Shown here: positions 44,060 to 53,069 of the stretch, piece by piece | Layout of the letters: each line of letters opens with the position of its first letter | How positions within the stretch are numbered: the stretch's first letter is position 1 | Assembly: GCF_001243895.1 (NCBI RefSeq) | Contig: NZ_LN851186.1 | Span: 2,170,320-2,234,319 of the forward strand | Reading direction: 5' to 3' | Length of the DNA: 64,000 nt | From: Bacillus testis | GTDB taxonomy: Bacteria > Bacillota > Bacilli > Bacillales > DSM-1321 | Notes under the pieces: model-generated | What the model was told of the DNA's origin: nothing | Databases searched by the model: none | What the model saw: the letters and a program-made list of their open reading frames with translations, nothing else | Made by a program: the position numbers and the translations under genes

Positions 44060-44358
44060 AGACTCTCCCTTTCCGAATTTCTGTGAATTAGAACATAGAA
44101 TGGCACAGCAACTATTCCGGCAGCCTGGAGACACCAATAGACGGCAGCTGCCTTTACTATCAACAATAGAGACACAACAATGACCAAGCATGCAACTAGA
44201 ATAAATGCAAACAGTTCCCTTCTTAATTTAAGCTGCAGCTGCGCTTGTTTTTGGTGCAGCATCCAAGCAATTGCAGCTTTGTTCGGTGCCTCGATGTCCA
44301 CCTTTTGGTCAAACTCGCTGTACGCTCGTTTAATTTCATCTTCCTTCCTCGTTCCCAA
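44056..44358 (-). CDS. yxlC: YxlC-like anti-sigma protein
   Basis: 100 residues: a soluble acidic N-terminal half (YSEFDQKVDIEAPN...) and a hydrophobic C-terminal half with two helices (LFAFILVACLVIVVSLLLIV, then VYWCLQAAGIVAVPFYVLI). The soluble part probably binds SigY, as YxlC does in B. subtilis. It overlaps the 3' end of sigY by 23 bases, suggesting coupled translation. The TTG start is preceded by AAGGAAGGAG. Confidence 0.85.
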   Translation of the reverse strand: MGTRKEDEIKRAYSEFDQKVDIEAPNKAAIAWMLHQKQAQLQLKLRRELFAFILVACLVIVVSLLLIVKAAAVYWCLQAAGIVAVPFYVLIHRNSERESL

Positions 44359-44902
44359 AGGTGTCCAGCTCCTTCCTTATAATCCTTATCCCTTTATGTA
44401 CCCTCGACTTTACAGTTCCTTCTTTGATCCTGAGTATAAGGGCGATTTCTGGATAACTATAGCCATAGTAATGTTTCAGCAGCACAGGAATCCGAATATC
44501 GGGGTCCAACCGTGCAATGCTTTCAACTACATCTGCAAATTCCAGCTTTTTCTGCTGGAGCTGCCATTTGAATAAATCAATCTGATGCTCTTTTTCTTTC
44601 CGAAAAAACCACTTTTCCCTTTTTTTCTTGCGCAGCAAGTCAACATACGTTCTAGTGGCGATTGTGATCAACCAACTGCTCCATTTGGAACGGCCATCGT
44701 ATGATTGGATGGCCAAGTATCCCTTCAAAAGTGTCTCCTGAAGAATATCTTCCACTATATGGGGATCGGAGGTCATTTTCAGAATGTATTTGTACAAGAA
44801 AGAATAGTGGATCTGGAACAGTTCAGCAAATGCGTCTGCATCTCCTCGCTGCGCTTTCTGAATCAATAGCTGCTCATTTCCTGGCTCATGTACATCCAAC
44901 AT
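44336..44902 (-). CDS. sigY: ECF sigma factor, SigY family
   Basis: 188 residues with sigma region 2 (AFAELFQIHYSFLYKYILKM, DPHIVEDILQETLLKGYL) and region 4 (PVLLKHYYGYSYPEIALILRIKEGTVKSRVHKG). It directs RNA polymerase to a small regulon, mainly its own operon in B. subtilis. It is followed by yxlC, yxlD, yxlE, yxlF and yxlG in the same order as in B. subtilis, which makes the assignment firm. ATG with AGGAGG upstream. The preceding promoter has an ECF-like layout. Confidence 0.94.
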   Translation of the reverse strand: MLDVHEPGNEQLLIQKAQRGDADAFAELFQIHYSFLYKYILKMTSDPHIVEDILQETLLKGYLAIQSYDGRSKWSSWLITIATRTYVDLLRKKKREKWFFRKEKEHQIDLFKWQLQQKKLEFADVVESIARLDPDIRIPVLLKHYYGYSYPEIALILRIKEGTVKSRVHKGIRIIRKELDTFGNEEGR

Positions 44903-44929
44903 CTTCCCTCCTTATTTCCATTCACCTAT

Positions 44930-44957
44930 AATACGGACAACAGATCGTAATCGTTCA
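44930..44957 (-). promoter_or_regulatory. Probable autoregulated SigY promoter
   Basis: TGAACG (44952-44957, minus) and CGTATT (44930-44935) lie exactly 16 bases apart. From memory SigY promoters use a TGAACG -35 and a CGT-starting -10; this should be verified. Confidence 0.7.
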
Positions 44958-45045
44958 TTATTTTTTTCATTTTCTTTGATTTTAGGAGAACCGGGTATCT
45001 CCATTCAGACAACACTAAATAGGAAGGAAAAAATAACAGACCATA

Positions 45046-45080
45046 TAAAAACGGCTCCTTAAACCTTTAAGGAGCCGTTC
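45046..45080 (-). terminator. Terminator after dtpT
   Basis: A perfect AACGGCTCCTTAAA / TTTAAGGAGCCGTT stem with a 2-base loop, followed by five T on the minus strand. Ninety bases after the stop. Confidence 0.92.
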
Positions 45081-45170
45081 CATCAGCCATCAACCAGCTT
45101 GATCCGCGGCTCTCCATTGAAGAAAGAAAGCTTGGACACCGCACAGTGGATGGCGTATTTTATTATTATT

Positions 45171-46664
45171 TTATCTGACGCCTTTCATCGCTTTTTGCAG
45201 TTTAGGAGAAAGCAAGAATAAGATCAATCCAAGCAAAATAGAGAAAGCACCGATTACACCGAAATAAAGGATTTCTGTTTCCGGAGTATATAATTTAACG
45301 ATATTGGCATTGATTGCCTGTGCAGATGCATTAGATAAGAACCACAAGCTCATCGTCTGTGCAGAAAACGCAGCAGGCGCCAATTTCGTCGTTGCTGACA
45401 GACCGACCGGAGACAAGAGAAGCTCCCCGATGACTACCAGGAAGAAACTTAAAACAAGCCACCAAGGGTTCGCCAATGATTCTGTTCCATTCACATATGC
45501 AGGAACGATCATAACGATAAAAGACAACCCGGTAAATAATAAGCCGATGGCGAATTTCTTAGGAGTGGATGGCTGTCTGTTGCCCAGTTTCACCCATAGC
45601 CATGCAAACACCGGAGCCAATGCAACGATGAATAGCGGGTTTAAGGACTGGAACCAGGAAGACTGGATATGGATGCCCGCCCAATCCAATTGGGTACGTT
45701 TATCCGCATATTGCGCCAATATGATAGAACCTTGTTCTTGGATTGCCCAAAACATCATCGCTCCAATGAATAGCGGAATGTACGCAAGCAATCTGGAACG
45801 TTCGTCAGAAGTCGTTTTAGGGCTTCTGTACATCACGATGAAATACATGATTGGAATCACAATACCAAGTATGCTGACCCAAGTAATGAACCCATCAATT
45901 GTCAACCAACCTGATACAGATGCAACAACAACAAGAGCAATGATAACTAGCGCACTAATTCCGATTATACTGAAAACTTTTTTCTTTTCTCCCGGCATTA
46001 GCGGGTTAGGAACATATGTACCTGCAAGGCCCAAGTTCTTTCTTTTCGTAACGGCGAAAACAATCAAACCTAAAAGCATACCGATTGCTGCAATAGAAAA
46101 GCCTAAATGATAATTGTATTTTTGTCCGAGTGTTCCGACAATTAACGGTGAAATGAATGCACCTAAATTAATTCCCATATAGAAAATACTGAATCCTGAG
46201 TCACGGCGATTATCGGTTTCGCTGTAAATATCACCTACAACATTAGAAACATTTGGTTTCAATAATCCCGTACCCATAATAATGAGGAACATAGACGCGA
46301 ATAAACCCATTTTGCCAAAAGGAAACGCTAGGAAAATATGTCCCATCATTATGAGGACTCCACCGGTAAAGACTGTCTGCAGAGATCCCAACAAACGGTC
46401 GGCGATCCATCCGCCAATAATACCTGACATATATACTAAAGAACCATAAATGGCCATAATGGACAGAGCGGTGGATTCCTCCATTCCCAATCCGCCATTT
46501 TTCACTTCTGAATACATATAGTACAGAAGAATGGCTCTCATTCCATAATAAGAAAACCTTTCCCAAAATTCTGTAAAAAATAGTGTGAATAAACCTTTAG
46601 GATGTCCAAAAAAGCCTTTTTGAGGGACACTTTGGACTATCCTGTCTTTCTCTTCATGTGTCAA
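45171..46664 (-). CDS. dtpT: POT family proton-coupled peptide transporter
   Basis: 497-residue carrier with twelve or more transmembrane segments. It has the family signatures FTEFWERFSYYGMRAILLYYM (about 27-47) with the ExxERFxYY motif and FSIFYMGINLGAFISPLIVG (about 150-170). POT proteins import di- and tripeptides with protons. The TTG start is supported by AAAGGAGGGG at 6 bases; no ATG nearby is preceded by such a site. Single gene. Confidence 0.94.
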   Translation of the reverse strand: MTHEEKDRIVQSVPQKGFFGHPKGLFTLFFTEFWERFSYYGMRAILLYYMYSEVKNGGLGMEESTALSIMAIYGSLVYMSGIIGGWIADRLLGSLQTVFTGGVLIMMGHIFLAFPFGKMGLFASMFLIIMGTGLLKPNVSNVVGDIYSETDNRRDSGFSIFYMGINLGAFISPLIVGTLGQKYNYHLGFSIAAIGMLLGLIVFAVTKRKNLGLAGTYVPNPLMPGEKKKVFSIIGISALVIIALVVVASVSGWLTIDGFITWVSILGIVIPIMYFIVMYRSPKTTSDERSRLLAYIPLFIGAMMFWAIQEQGSIILAQYADKRTQLDWAGIHIQSSWFQSLNPLFIVALAPVFAWLWVKLGNRQPSTPKKFAIGLLFTGLSFIVMIVPAYVNGTESLANPWWLVLSFFLVVIGELLLSPVGLSATTKLAPAAFSAQTMSLWFLSNASAQAINANIVKLYTPETEILYFGVIGAFSILLGLILFLLSPKLQKAMKGVR

Positions 46665-46876
46665 AAAAGACCCCTCCTTTATATACTTAAATAATAATAC
46701 CCTAAAATATTAATTATAGCAAAAATTTTATTATTTCATTTGTTCAATAAATCAGCATTATCACATCAATACATAACCGAAATTATTTCTCGTTAGTAAA
46801 TTTTTACCAGAATGATTATTCCGGCGATATTTAGGCAATAATTTTATTGAGATAACAAATTAGGAGGTTTTGTTCA

Positions 46877-47380
46877 ATGAAAAAAGTATGTATGCTTCTT
46901 GTGTGCATTTGCATGGCAGCATTGGTCGGCTGCAACAATAATAATAATGATCAGAATGTCGATAAGAACCCGACTTCAACTAACCAAAATGGCAATGCTG
47001 CAAATAACGGCAACGGTACAACAACTAACAATCAAACAAACCAGACAGGTACCGCTACACAGAATATGCCTTTCACCTCTTTCGACTTAGACGTGGATTA
47101 CAGCAATTTTAAATCATTTGAAGTCGATTATGAAAACGAAGATGACGGTCTGTCAGTGAAAGTGGAAGATGAAATCAACAACCGTACCTTGCGTGGAGAT
47201 GAAGCATTGCAGGAATTACAAAATAAATTCCAGCATTATACTTTTGACAAAAATACAGATACAGACACAGTCATCAAAGAAGTACTCGACTCTTTTGACC
47301 TAAAGAATGATTTCAAAAAATTCGACCTGGAAATTACCTATAGTGACGGAACAGAAAAAGAATACCAGCTGCAAAAATAG
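46877..47380 (+). CDS. YusW-like lipoprotein
   Basis: 167 residues with a lipoprotein signal (MKKVCMLLVCICMAALVGC, lipobox LVGC at 16-19). An Asn/Thr/Gln-rich spacer follows, then a C-terminal domain (FDLDVDYSNFKSFEVDYEN, ITYSDGTEKEYQ) resembling the YusW family. It would be anchored to the outer face of the membrane. Function unknown. ATG with TAGGAGG upstream. Terminator after it. Confidence 0.85.
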   Translation: MKKVCMLLVCICMAALVGCNNNNNDQNVDKNPTSTNQNGNAANNGNGTTTNNQTNQTGTATQNMPFTSFDLDVDYSNFKSFEVDYENEDDGLSVKVEDEINNRTLRGDEALQELQNKFQHYTFDKNTDTDTVIKEVLDSFDLKNDFKKFDLEITYSDGTEKEYQLQK

Positions 47381-47436
47381 CTTGTACTACCAGCTTTATT
47401 ACCCTTTCCAATAACTAACAAACATGATTCCATCAG

Positions 47437-47468
47437 AAAGAACCTGCTTACCGCGGGTTCTTTCTCAC
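47437..47468 (+). terminator. Terminator after the YusW-like gene
   Basis: AAGAACC / GGGTTCTT stem extended by TGC/GCG-like bases, T-rich tail. Confidence 0.7.
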
Positions 47469-47548
47469 ATTGCTGCTGATCAACTAAACGATCTTATGCC
47501 AACCAACAGCCGAATTTTCCGGTTTCTGCCTTACCCTGTCTGCCAACT

Positions 47549-47776
47549 TCAACATTCGAAACATTTCTCTCCGCACGAATTATTTTTAAATATGACAATG
47601 AAACAACCAAACACCTCGATGAATAGCCCAACGCTTGTTAAGTATCGGCGTAGACCGATTGCCATGTATAAAATAGCAGACCATGATTTCTGTTCTTTGT
47701 TTTTAATCGCCAGGCTTCCTGCTTGTGCTTCAACCAGCACATTTACGATCACGCCGGCCAACCCAAAAAGGCCCAA
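47549..47776 (-). CDS. Possible small membrane protein, 75 aa or longer
   Basis: The frame encodes two plausible membrane spans, GLFGLAGVIVNVLVEA and VGLFIEVFGCFIVIFKN, with a polar loop containing GLRRYLTSVG. Composition is protein-like. Its TTG start has only AGAGG about 13 bases upstream, so the start is doubtful and the gene could be degraded at the 5' end. The rest of the 47469-47859 gap holds nothing else I can name. Confidence 0.4.
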   Translation of the reverse strand: MGLFGLAGVIVNVLVEAQAGSLAIKNKEQKSWSAILYMAIGLRRYLTSVGLFIEVFGCFIVIFKNNSCGEKCFEC

Positions 47777-47859
47777 GATTATTCTTGGACCTCTTTCTTT
47801 GGCAATTAAATGAATGATGCTTTTCCCGAATAAAGTTTATGGAAATTCCTTTTTCTTTC

Positions 47860-48594
47860 TTATAGCACCCATTTTTCAAGTGCCACAGCGACACCATGAT
47901 GATCATTGGTAGCTGTGACCCAATTCGCTGCCTCTTTTACCGTCCTTTGGGCATTCCCCATTGCCACGCCTAAACCCGCTTGCTTGATCATAGCCAAATC
48001 GTTCAAGCTATCACCCATGGTCATCACTTCATCCATTGATAAATCCATATAGGAGCAAACCTTTTGGATGGCTGCCGCTTTATTTACACCCAGTGCATTC
48101 ACTTCCAGATTTGATGGCGACGAATTCGTTACTTCAAATTCCCCTCTTTTTTCGATCTCTTTCATAACTTGATCGCGCAAAGGATTATCGCCGAATTCAA
48201 AACGCCCTTTTAACCATTGAACTGCTTCAAGATCATCTGGCATTTCATTATCCCAAATCCGGTCATCCCCGACTGCCCAAAATGGTATCTGATGTTTTCT
48301 GGACAGCTGCCACATCCAGTCCATCGACATCGTTTCAATGAAATTACGCTCAAGCAAATTACCTTCGCTGTCCCATATTTCACTTCCGTTGACTGTGATT
48401 AAATACGAAGATAAATTCAATGCCTCCGCAAATGTCTTGCATGTCAAGAGTGTTCGGCCCGTACTGAACACAACTGTAACACCTTTTTTCTGTACCTTCT
48501 TGATCGCTTCAGCGTTTTCTGTTGATATTTCCCCATTGCTGTTAAGAACGGTACCATCCATATCCAATGCGACTAATTTGATCTTCTTACTCAA
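47860..48594 (-). CDS. Cof-type HAD hydrolase
   Basis: 244 residues. Motif I is LVALDMDGTVLNSNG (about 7-21), motif II VVFSTGRTL, and the C-terminal GDSLNDLAMIKQAGLGVAMGNA carries the metal-binding Asp pair. The cap domain is somewhat short for the family. It probably removes phosphate from a small metabolite; substrate unknown. The TTG start has GGGAGG about 10 bases upstream. Single gene. Confidence 0.92.
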   Translation of the reverse strand: MSKKIKLVALDMDGTVLNSNGEISTENAEAIKKVQKKGVTVVFSTGRTLLTCKTFAEALNLSSYLITVNGSEIWDSEGNLLERNFIETMSMDWMWQLSRKHQIPFWAVGDDRIWDNEMPDDLEAVQWLKGRFEFGDNPLRDQVMKEIEKRGEFEVTNSSPSNLEVNALGVNKAAAIQKVCSYMDLSMDEVMTMGDSLNDLAMIKQAGLGVAMGNAQRTVKEAANWVTATNDHHGVAVALEKWVL

Positions 48595-48686
48595 TGTCTG
48601 TATTCCTCCCAGATTTTACGATCATATAGTCTCTATTATAACGGTTATCCATCCAATTACAGTCTTTACTGCTCAACACTTGGAAA

Positions 48687-49403
48687 TCAGCAATCCTCTA
48701 CTACAATATATGCCGCCCGCACTGGGCCATGAACACCAACGACAAGGTTCATTTCGATATCCGCCGAATTGCTTGGCCCTGTTATGAAATTAACGCACGA
48801 AGCCACAGTTTTGCCTTCTGAAATGGATTTTCTGATCATTTGGGCTGCTTGTGTCATCCGAGGCACGATTGAACTTTTTGGGACGATGGCAATATAGGTA
48901 GTCGGTAATAGCGAGATGGAACGCCCTATATCTGGAGAAGAAAACAACACCACTGTCCCCGATTCCGCTAAGGTAATTTCACTGAACGTAATGCCGATAT
49001 TTGAGCGTTCAGCCCGCTCGATATTTTCGTCTTTAAGTTCAGGATTCCATGTATAAACAGTTTCCCCTTCTGACGGCAGCTCCTCAGCAAGTAAGTGCCC
49101 ACATCCATATTCGCCGAAACGGCCATCGTTCCCCACTATAATGGGGCCTCCTCCAAACTGGGAGATGACTTTCTTTAATATGTCGCTGCATTGTTCCCGC
49201 TTACAGCTGTAGTAATCTGTATGGATGTTTCGGCAATGGTTGCGGAACATCTCGATCAGTTGATTCTCGTCCCAATCACTATAGGTTTTTGCTTGAGGGT
49301 TAAACCGGTAATGGGGCTTCTCCATATTATGCTTTCTTTGCCGGCCTAAACTGGCTGCTATTTTATCCAGGAAGGCATCCCTGTTTTGAATGGTCCCTTT
49401 CAT
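48687..49403 (-). CDS. lutC: Lactate utilization protein LutC
   Basis: 238 residues of the LutC/YkgG family. It starts with an amphipathic helix ([16 protein letters not shown]) and carries the LUD-domain motifs [38 protein letters not shown] and [20 protein letters not shown]. With LutA and LutB it forms the iron-sulfur L-lactate oxidising system feeding the respiratory chain. Its ATG overlaps the LutB stop (ATGA, 49400-49403), so translation is coupled. Confidence 0.95.
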   Translation of the reverse strand: MKGTIQNRDAFLDKIAASLGRQRKHNMEKPHYRFNPQAKTYSDWDENQLIEMFRNHCRNIHTDYYSCKREQCSDILKKVISQFGGGPIIVGNDGRFGEYGCGHLLAEELPSEGETVYTWNPELKDENIERAERSNIGITFSEITLAESGTVVLFSSPDIGRSISLLPTTYIAIVPKSSIVPRMTQAAQMIRKSISEGKTVASCVNFITGPSNSADIEMNLVVGVHGPVRAAYIVVEDC

Positions 49404-50830
49404 CGCTCCCCATCTCCTTTCTCTCTGTTCTTAAACCAATCTCTGAACCGTTCCTTATTCGGCGCAGGAAATTCACGAATTTCGGTCCATGCTTTAAGCG
49501 GTCCCGGGCCATTTGAGATCTTATCTTCCTTTGTAAAAGGGCTCATGGCTGCCGGCGCAATTTTACTTCCTAATTTATAGAGCATTGGCGATGCCGCCCC
49601 CAAGCCAAAAGCTTTCATTGCGAGCTTTTCTGAAATTGGCGCTTTTCCTTCCTTTTCGACGATGACTCTGCGGTGTTCATGCAATAATTCATGCAGAGGG
49701 ATCTTCACAGGACAGGCATCGGTGCAGGCACCGCATAAAGAGGAGGCATATGGCAACTCTTTATATTCTTCGTATCCCCCAAGCAATGGGGATAATACAG
49801 CCCCAATCGGCCCTGAATAAATACTTCCGTAAGAATGTCCGCCGATATGACGATATACCGGGCAAACATTTACGCAGGCTGCACAACGGATACATTGAAG
49901 GACTGGCTGAAAAGCAGTTCCCAAAATGTTAGACCTTCCATTATCCACAATCACCAAATGGAATTCCTCTGCACCGTCCACTTCACCGGCAGCCTTGACA
50001 CCGGTCGTTGCTGTTATATAGCTGGTCAGCCGCTGGCCAACTGCACTTCTTGTCAGCATACTAACCAACACTTCCCATTCTTCATGTGTTGGCACAATTC
50101 GTTCCATGCCCATTACAGCAATTTGAGTTTTAGGCAGCGTAGTAACCATGCGGCCGTTGCCTTCATTGGTAACAAGGGAAATAGAGCCGGTTTCAGCAAT
50201 GGCAAAATTACAGCCTGTTATACCAATATCTGCTGATAAAAACTCTTTACGGAGAATTCCCCTTACATGTGAAGTTAATTCACTGGGATCAGATGTTTTC
50301 TTGTAATCCAACCGTTCACGGAACACATCTGCGATTTGATCTTTATTTTTATGCAAAGCCGGTGCCACGATATGGGAAGGCGGATCATGTTCATCGATTT
50401 GCAGAATATATTCGCCTAAATCCGTCTCGACCACCTCGCAGCCAATCGATTCAAGCACCGAATTAAGATTGATTTCTTCAGTGACCATAGACTTTGATTT
50501 TACAATCTTCTTGGCATTCTTTTTCTGAGCCACTTCTTTTATGTATCCTGTTGCCTCTTCAGGTGTTTCGGCAAAAAATACATGCCCTCCTCGTGCTGCA
50601 ACATTTTCGCTTAATTGGTATAAATAATAATCCAAATTCTCCAATACATGCTGTCTAATTTCCTCAGAATGCGACCGCCATTCCTCCCAATTGCCCAGCT
50701 CTTCGGCAGCGGCCAGCCGGCGTTCATAAAGGCTTTCCTGGGCGGATGAAACCGCACTTCTCATAAATTGGTTTCCTAAGCCATTATCAACCCGTTCGCC
50801 GAATTTCTCATTGCCTATTTTCATAGCCAT
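49400..50830 (-). CDS. lutB: Iron-sulfur protein LutB of L-lactate utilization
   Basis: 476 residues. The N-terminal LUD domain (about 60-290) contains [17 protein letters not shown]. The C-terminal part has two ferredoxin-like clusters: [15 protein letters not shown] (about 305-319) and [18 protein letters not shown] (about 357-374). It passes electrons from lactate oxidation. ATG preceded by AAAAGGAG; a second in-frame ATG lies two codons later. Fifty-two bases after lutA and overlapping lutC. Confidence 0.95.
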   Translation of the reverse strand: MAMKIGNEKFGERVDNGLGNQFMRSAVSSAQESLYERRLAAAEELGNWEEWRSHSEEIRQHVLENLDYYLYQLSENVAARGGHVFFAETPEEATGYIKEVAQKKNAKKIVKSKSMVTEEINLNSVLESIGCEVVETDLGEYILQIDEHDPPSHIVAPALHKNKDQIADVFRERLDYKKTSDPSELTSHVRGILRKEFLSADIGITGCNFAIAETGSISLVTNEGNGRMVTTLPKTQIAVMGMERIVPTHEEWEVLVSMLTRSAVGQRLTSYITATTGVKAAGEVDGAEEFHLVIVDNGRSNILGTAFQPVLQCIRCAACVNVCPVYRHIGGHSYGSIYSGPIGAVLSPLLGGYEEYKELPYASSLCGACTDACPVKIPLHELLHEHRRVIVEKEGKAPISEKLAMKAFGLGAASPMLYKLGSKIAPAAMSPFTKEDKISNGPGPLKAWTEIREFPAPNKERFRDWFKNREKGDGER

Positions 50831-50882
50831 ACATGTTCACTCCTTTTCCCTTAGTCCCCTTTTAAAGCGTTTACAATATCTA

Positions 50883-51602
50883 TTACACTCTTGAATTCAA
50901 TACTTCCGCTATATGCATTACCTTAATGGCTTTTCCGGTTCTCTCAATTCGGCCGCCAATATTCATTAAGCAGCCTGCGTCAGCGCCAATTAGCAGATCA
51001 GCGTCTGTTTCTTCCACATGGCACACTTTTTCATCCACCATCTGTTCAGAGATTTTTCCCATCTTTACCGAAAAGGTCCCGCCGAAACCACAGCAGTTTT
51101 GGACATTTTTCAAAGGAACAAGCGTAAGCCCTTTCACATTTTTCAATAATTTCATAGGCGCTTCTTTTACTCCAAGCAACCTTGTCATATGGCAGGATGC
51201 ATGTACAGTGGCTTTAGCATGCAGGGTTGCTCCCACATCCTCGACCTTAAGCACATCCACAATAAATTGGGTTAATTCATAGGTTTTACTTGCAAGCATT
51301 TCTGCTTTTTTTCTCCATTTTTCATCATCTGCAAACAGTTTCGGATATTCTTTAAACATCGTGGCACAAGATCCTGAAGGTGTCACAATATATTCACTAT
51401 CCGCAAAAGTAGCAATCATTTTTTTCATCGCTTCCTTCGATTCTTTCACATAACCGCTATTATATGCAGGTTGGCCGCAGCAAACCTGCGATTCCGGAAA
51501 AGTCACTTCACAGCCCAGCCGCTCCAATAATTCCACCGTTGCTTTGCCTACAGATGTGTTAAACATATCAACCAGGCAAGTTGCAAAAAGTGTTACTTTC
51601 AT
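50883..51602 (-). CDS. lutA: Fe-S subunit LutA of L-lactate utilization
   Basis: 239 residues containing two CCG domains. The motif sets are CLVDMFN...[11 protein letters not shown] (about 9-50) and [15 protein letters not shown] with [13 protein letters not shown] (about 150-200). These bind a non-cubane iron-sulfur centre in related heterodisulfide reductases. LutA is the first gene of the lutABC operon. ATG at 51602 has GGAGTGGGAG upstream; an in-frame ATG at 51632 lacks conservation. A LutR-type palindrome lies 42 bases before the start. Confidence 0.95.
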   Translation of the reverse strand: MKVTLFATCLVDMFNTSVGKATVELLERLGCEVTFPESQVCCGQPAYNSGYVKESKEAMKKMIATFADSEYIVTPSGSCATMFKEYPKLFADDEKWRKKAEMLASKTYELTQFIVDVLKVEDVGATLHAKATVHASCHMTRLLGVKEAPMKLLKNVKGLTLVPLKNVQNCCGFGGTFSVKMGKISEQMVDEKVCHVEETDADLLIGADAGCLMNIGGRIERTGKAIKVMHIAEVLNSRV

Positions 51603-51643
51603 TTCTCCCACTCCATTCGAATTAGAGATCACCCAAAAGACAG

Positions 51644-51656
51644 GTCATCAGATGAC
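51644..51656. promoter_or_regulatory. LutR-type operator before lutA
   Basis: GTCATCAGATGAC, a perfect palindrome (six-base arms, one central base). The same pattern lies before the lactate permease gene. GntR/FadR-type proteins such as LutR bind palindromes of this kind. Confidence 0.65.
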
Positions 51657-51816
51657 TTATATACAGTCATATTCATCCATAACACCCTAAAATAGGAATG
51701 CTTATTAATATAATTTAACATATCATTCCTAATTTTTCGATATCTAAGTTTGAAAAGGTGAAAATTTCCCCTCACAGTGTTGAAGAACAAACTTGTTCAT
51801 GTTCAAAATGAAAAAC

Positions 51817-51899
51817 CGCTTGCACACCTCCTTCTGAAAAAAGGCAAGCGACGATTAAGATCAAGATGCTCACTTTCCGCATGGCGGGCGGTGAGCATC
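51817..51899 (-). repeat. Two consecutive hairpins, REP-like; probable lutR terminator
   Basis: GATGCTCAC / GTGAGCATC (51865-51873 and 51891-51899, with TTTCCGC...GGCGGGCG in the loop) is followed on the minus strand by CGCTTGC / GCAAGCG (51817-51823 and 51844-51850) and GGTTTTTC. The first resembles a dispersed GC-rich repeat I recall from many Bacillaceae genomes. The second could terminate lutR. Confidence 0.6.
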
Positions 51900-51980
51900 C
51901 ACGGCGCAAAGCCATAAAAGGTTTCTATGTTTATTGGACACCATTATACTCCAACGATGTACAACAGAATTTTTGCGCCT

Positions 51981-52715
51981 TTAGTTTTCTTTTTCTCGAT
52001 CATAATAATAGGTGGCCATATTTTTTTCGACAACGGTTAAATGATTGAACATACGCTTTTCTGCCTCTTCCCCATCCCTTGAACAGATCGCTTCGAGTAT
52101 CGCTATATGATCCTCATATAGGGTTTCAATCGTTGTTTCTTTGGAATATAGCCAAATTTTCCTTGTTTCTTTCATATTGGCGCTCATCATCCCAGAAACC
52201 GTTTGCATCAGTTGGTAAAACATAGGATTTTGTGTAGCTTTTGAAATCGCCAAATGGAATTCAATATCTGTCGCTTCCTCTTTTACATCATCCCCAAATG
52301 CGTCTTTCATTCTCCCTAATATTTCCCGTAATTGCTTGATGTCATCTTCTTTTCGATTTTGGGCAGCCAGCCTGACAGCGCCAATCTCTACCGCCTTTCT
52401 GACTTCTAGCAGGTGGACAATATCGCCTTTGTTCATCAATACAGCGGAAGAAAAGGAAAAATCGATCGTACTTGCATCAAACCGTTTTATATATGTGCCT
52501 TCACCTTGTTTCATTTCAACCAAACCCTTTGCCCGCAACGCACTCAGCGCTTCCCGAATGGCCGATCTCCCCACCTGGAAGTTTTCCGCCAATTGTTGGA
52601 CAGATTCCAATTTATCCCCTGGTTTAAGTGTCCCCTGTTTAATCATATTGTGGATTATTTCTGCAACTTCCTCGTATAATTTTCTTGGCTTAATTGCTCT
52701 GTATTCTATATCCAT
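51981..52715 (-). CDS. lutR: GntR/FadR-family regulator LutR
   Basis: 244 residues. The N-terminal winged HTH is of the GntR type (PRKLYEEVAEIIHNMIKQG, KLESVQQLAENFQVGRSAIREALSALRAKGLVE, about 11-70). The C-terminal FCD ligand domain has metal-binding His and Asp residues (EFHLAISKAT, then EDHIAILEAI). LutR represses lutABC and lactate permease genes in B. subtilis and is relieved by lactate. It lies between those operons here, divergent from the permease. A downstream hairpin pair at 51817-51899 may terminate it. Confidence 0.9.
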   Translation of the reverse strand: MDIEYRAIKPRKLYEEVAEIIHNMIKQGTLKPGDKLESVQQLAENFQVGRSAIREALSALRAKGLVEMKQGEGTYIKRFDASTIDFSFSSAVLMNKGDIVHLLEVRKAVEIGAVRLAAQNRKEDDIKQLREILGRMKDAFGDDVKEEATDIEFHLAISKATQNPMFYQLMQTVSGMMSANMKETRKIWLYSKETTIETLYEDHIAILEAICSRDGEEAEKRMFNHLTVVEKNMATYYYDREKEN

Positions 52716-52836
52716 CTGTAGTCTCTCCTGTATTTAAAATAGACACATCCTGCCGTCTCTTAGGTCCGTAATGGCTGCAAGAACTAATCTGGCAACCATC
52801 TATTTTCCCTTATATTCAAAAAATAGAAAATTATGA

Positions 52837-52866
52837 TTGCATTCCGATAAAACTGTAACATATAAT
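52837..52866 (+). promoter_or_regulatory. SigA-type promoter of the lactate permease gene
   Basis: TTGCAT and a perfect TATAAT with an 18-base spacer. The operator palindrome at 52897 lies about 30 bases downstream of the -10. Confidence 0.72.
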
Positions 52867-52896
52867 GAGAAACAAATATAGTCATCTTGTCATTCA

Positions 52897-52909
52897 GTCA
52901 TCATATGAC
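52897..52909. promoter_or_regulatory. LutR-type operator before the lactate permease
   Basis: GTCATCATATGAC, palindromic GTCAT/ATGAC arms. It differs from the lutA site by one base in the centre. A further half-site, GTCATCTTGTCAT, lies just upstream. Confidence 0.65.
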
Positions 52910-53069
52910 CTTACTTTAGATTTTTTGTAAGGGCTTACTTTGGATTTTTGACTTTTAAGGGGGAAATTTTGTTTGCCCGTTATAGCTGGGCACTCTCGGT
53001 TCATATGGCCAGGGATAACCATTTGGACTGCTTCATCACTGAAACGCTTAAACAAAGGGGATGTTATCA

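Noticed and set aside
45304..46110. 268-codon plus-strand ORF inside dtpT
   Set aside because: A long shadow frame opposite a firmly identified POT transporter gene; no independent start site or domain.
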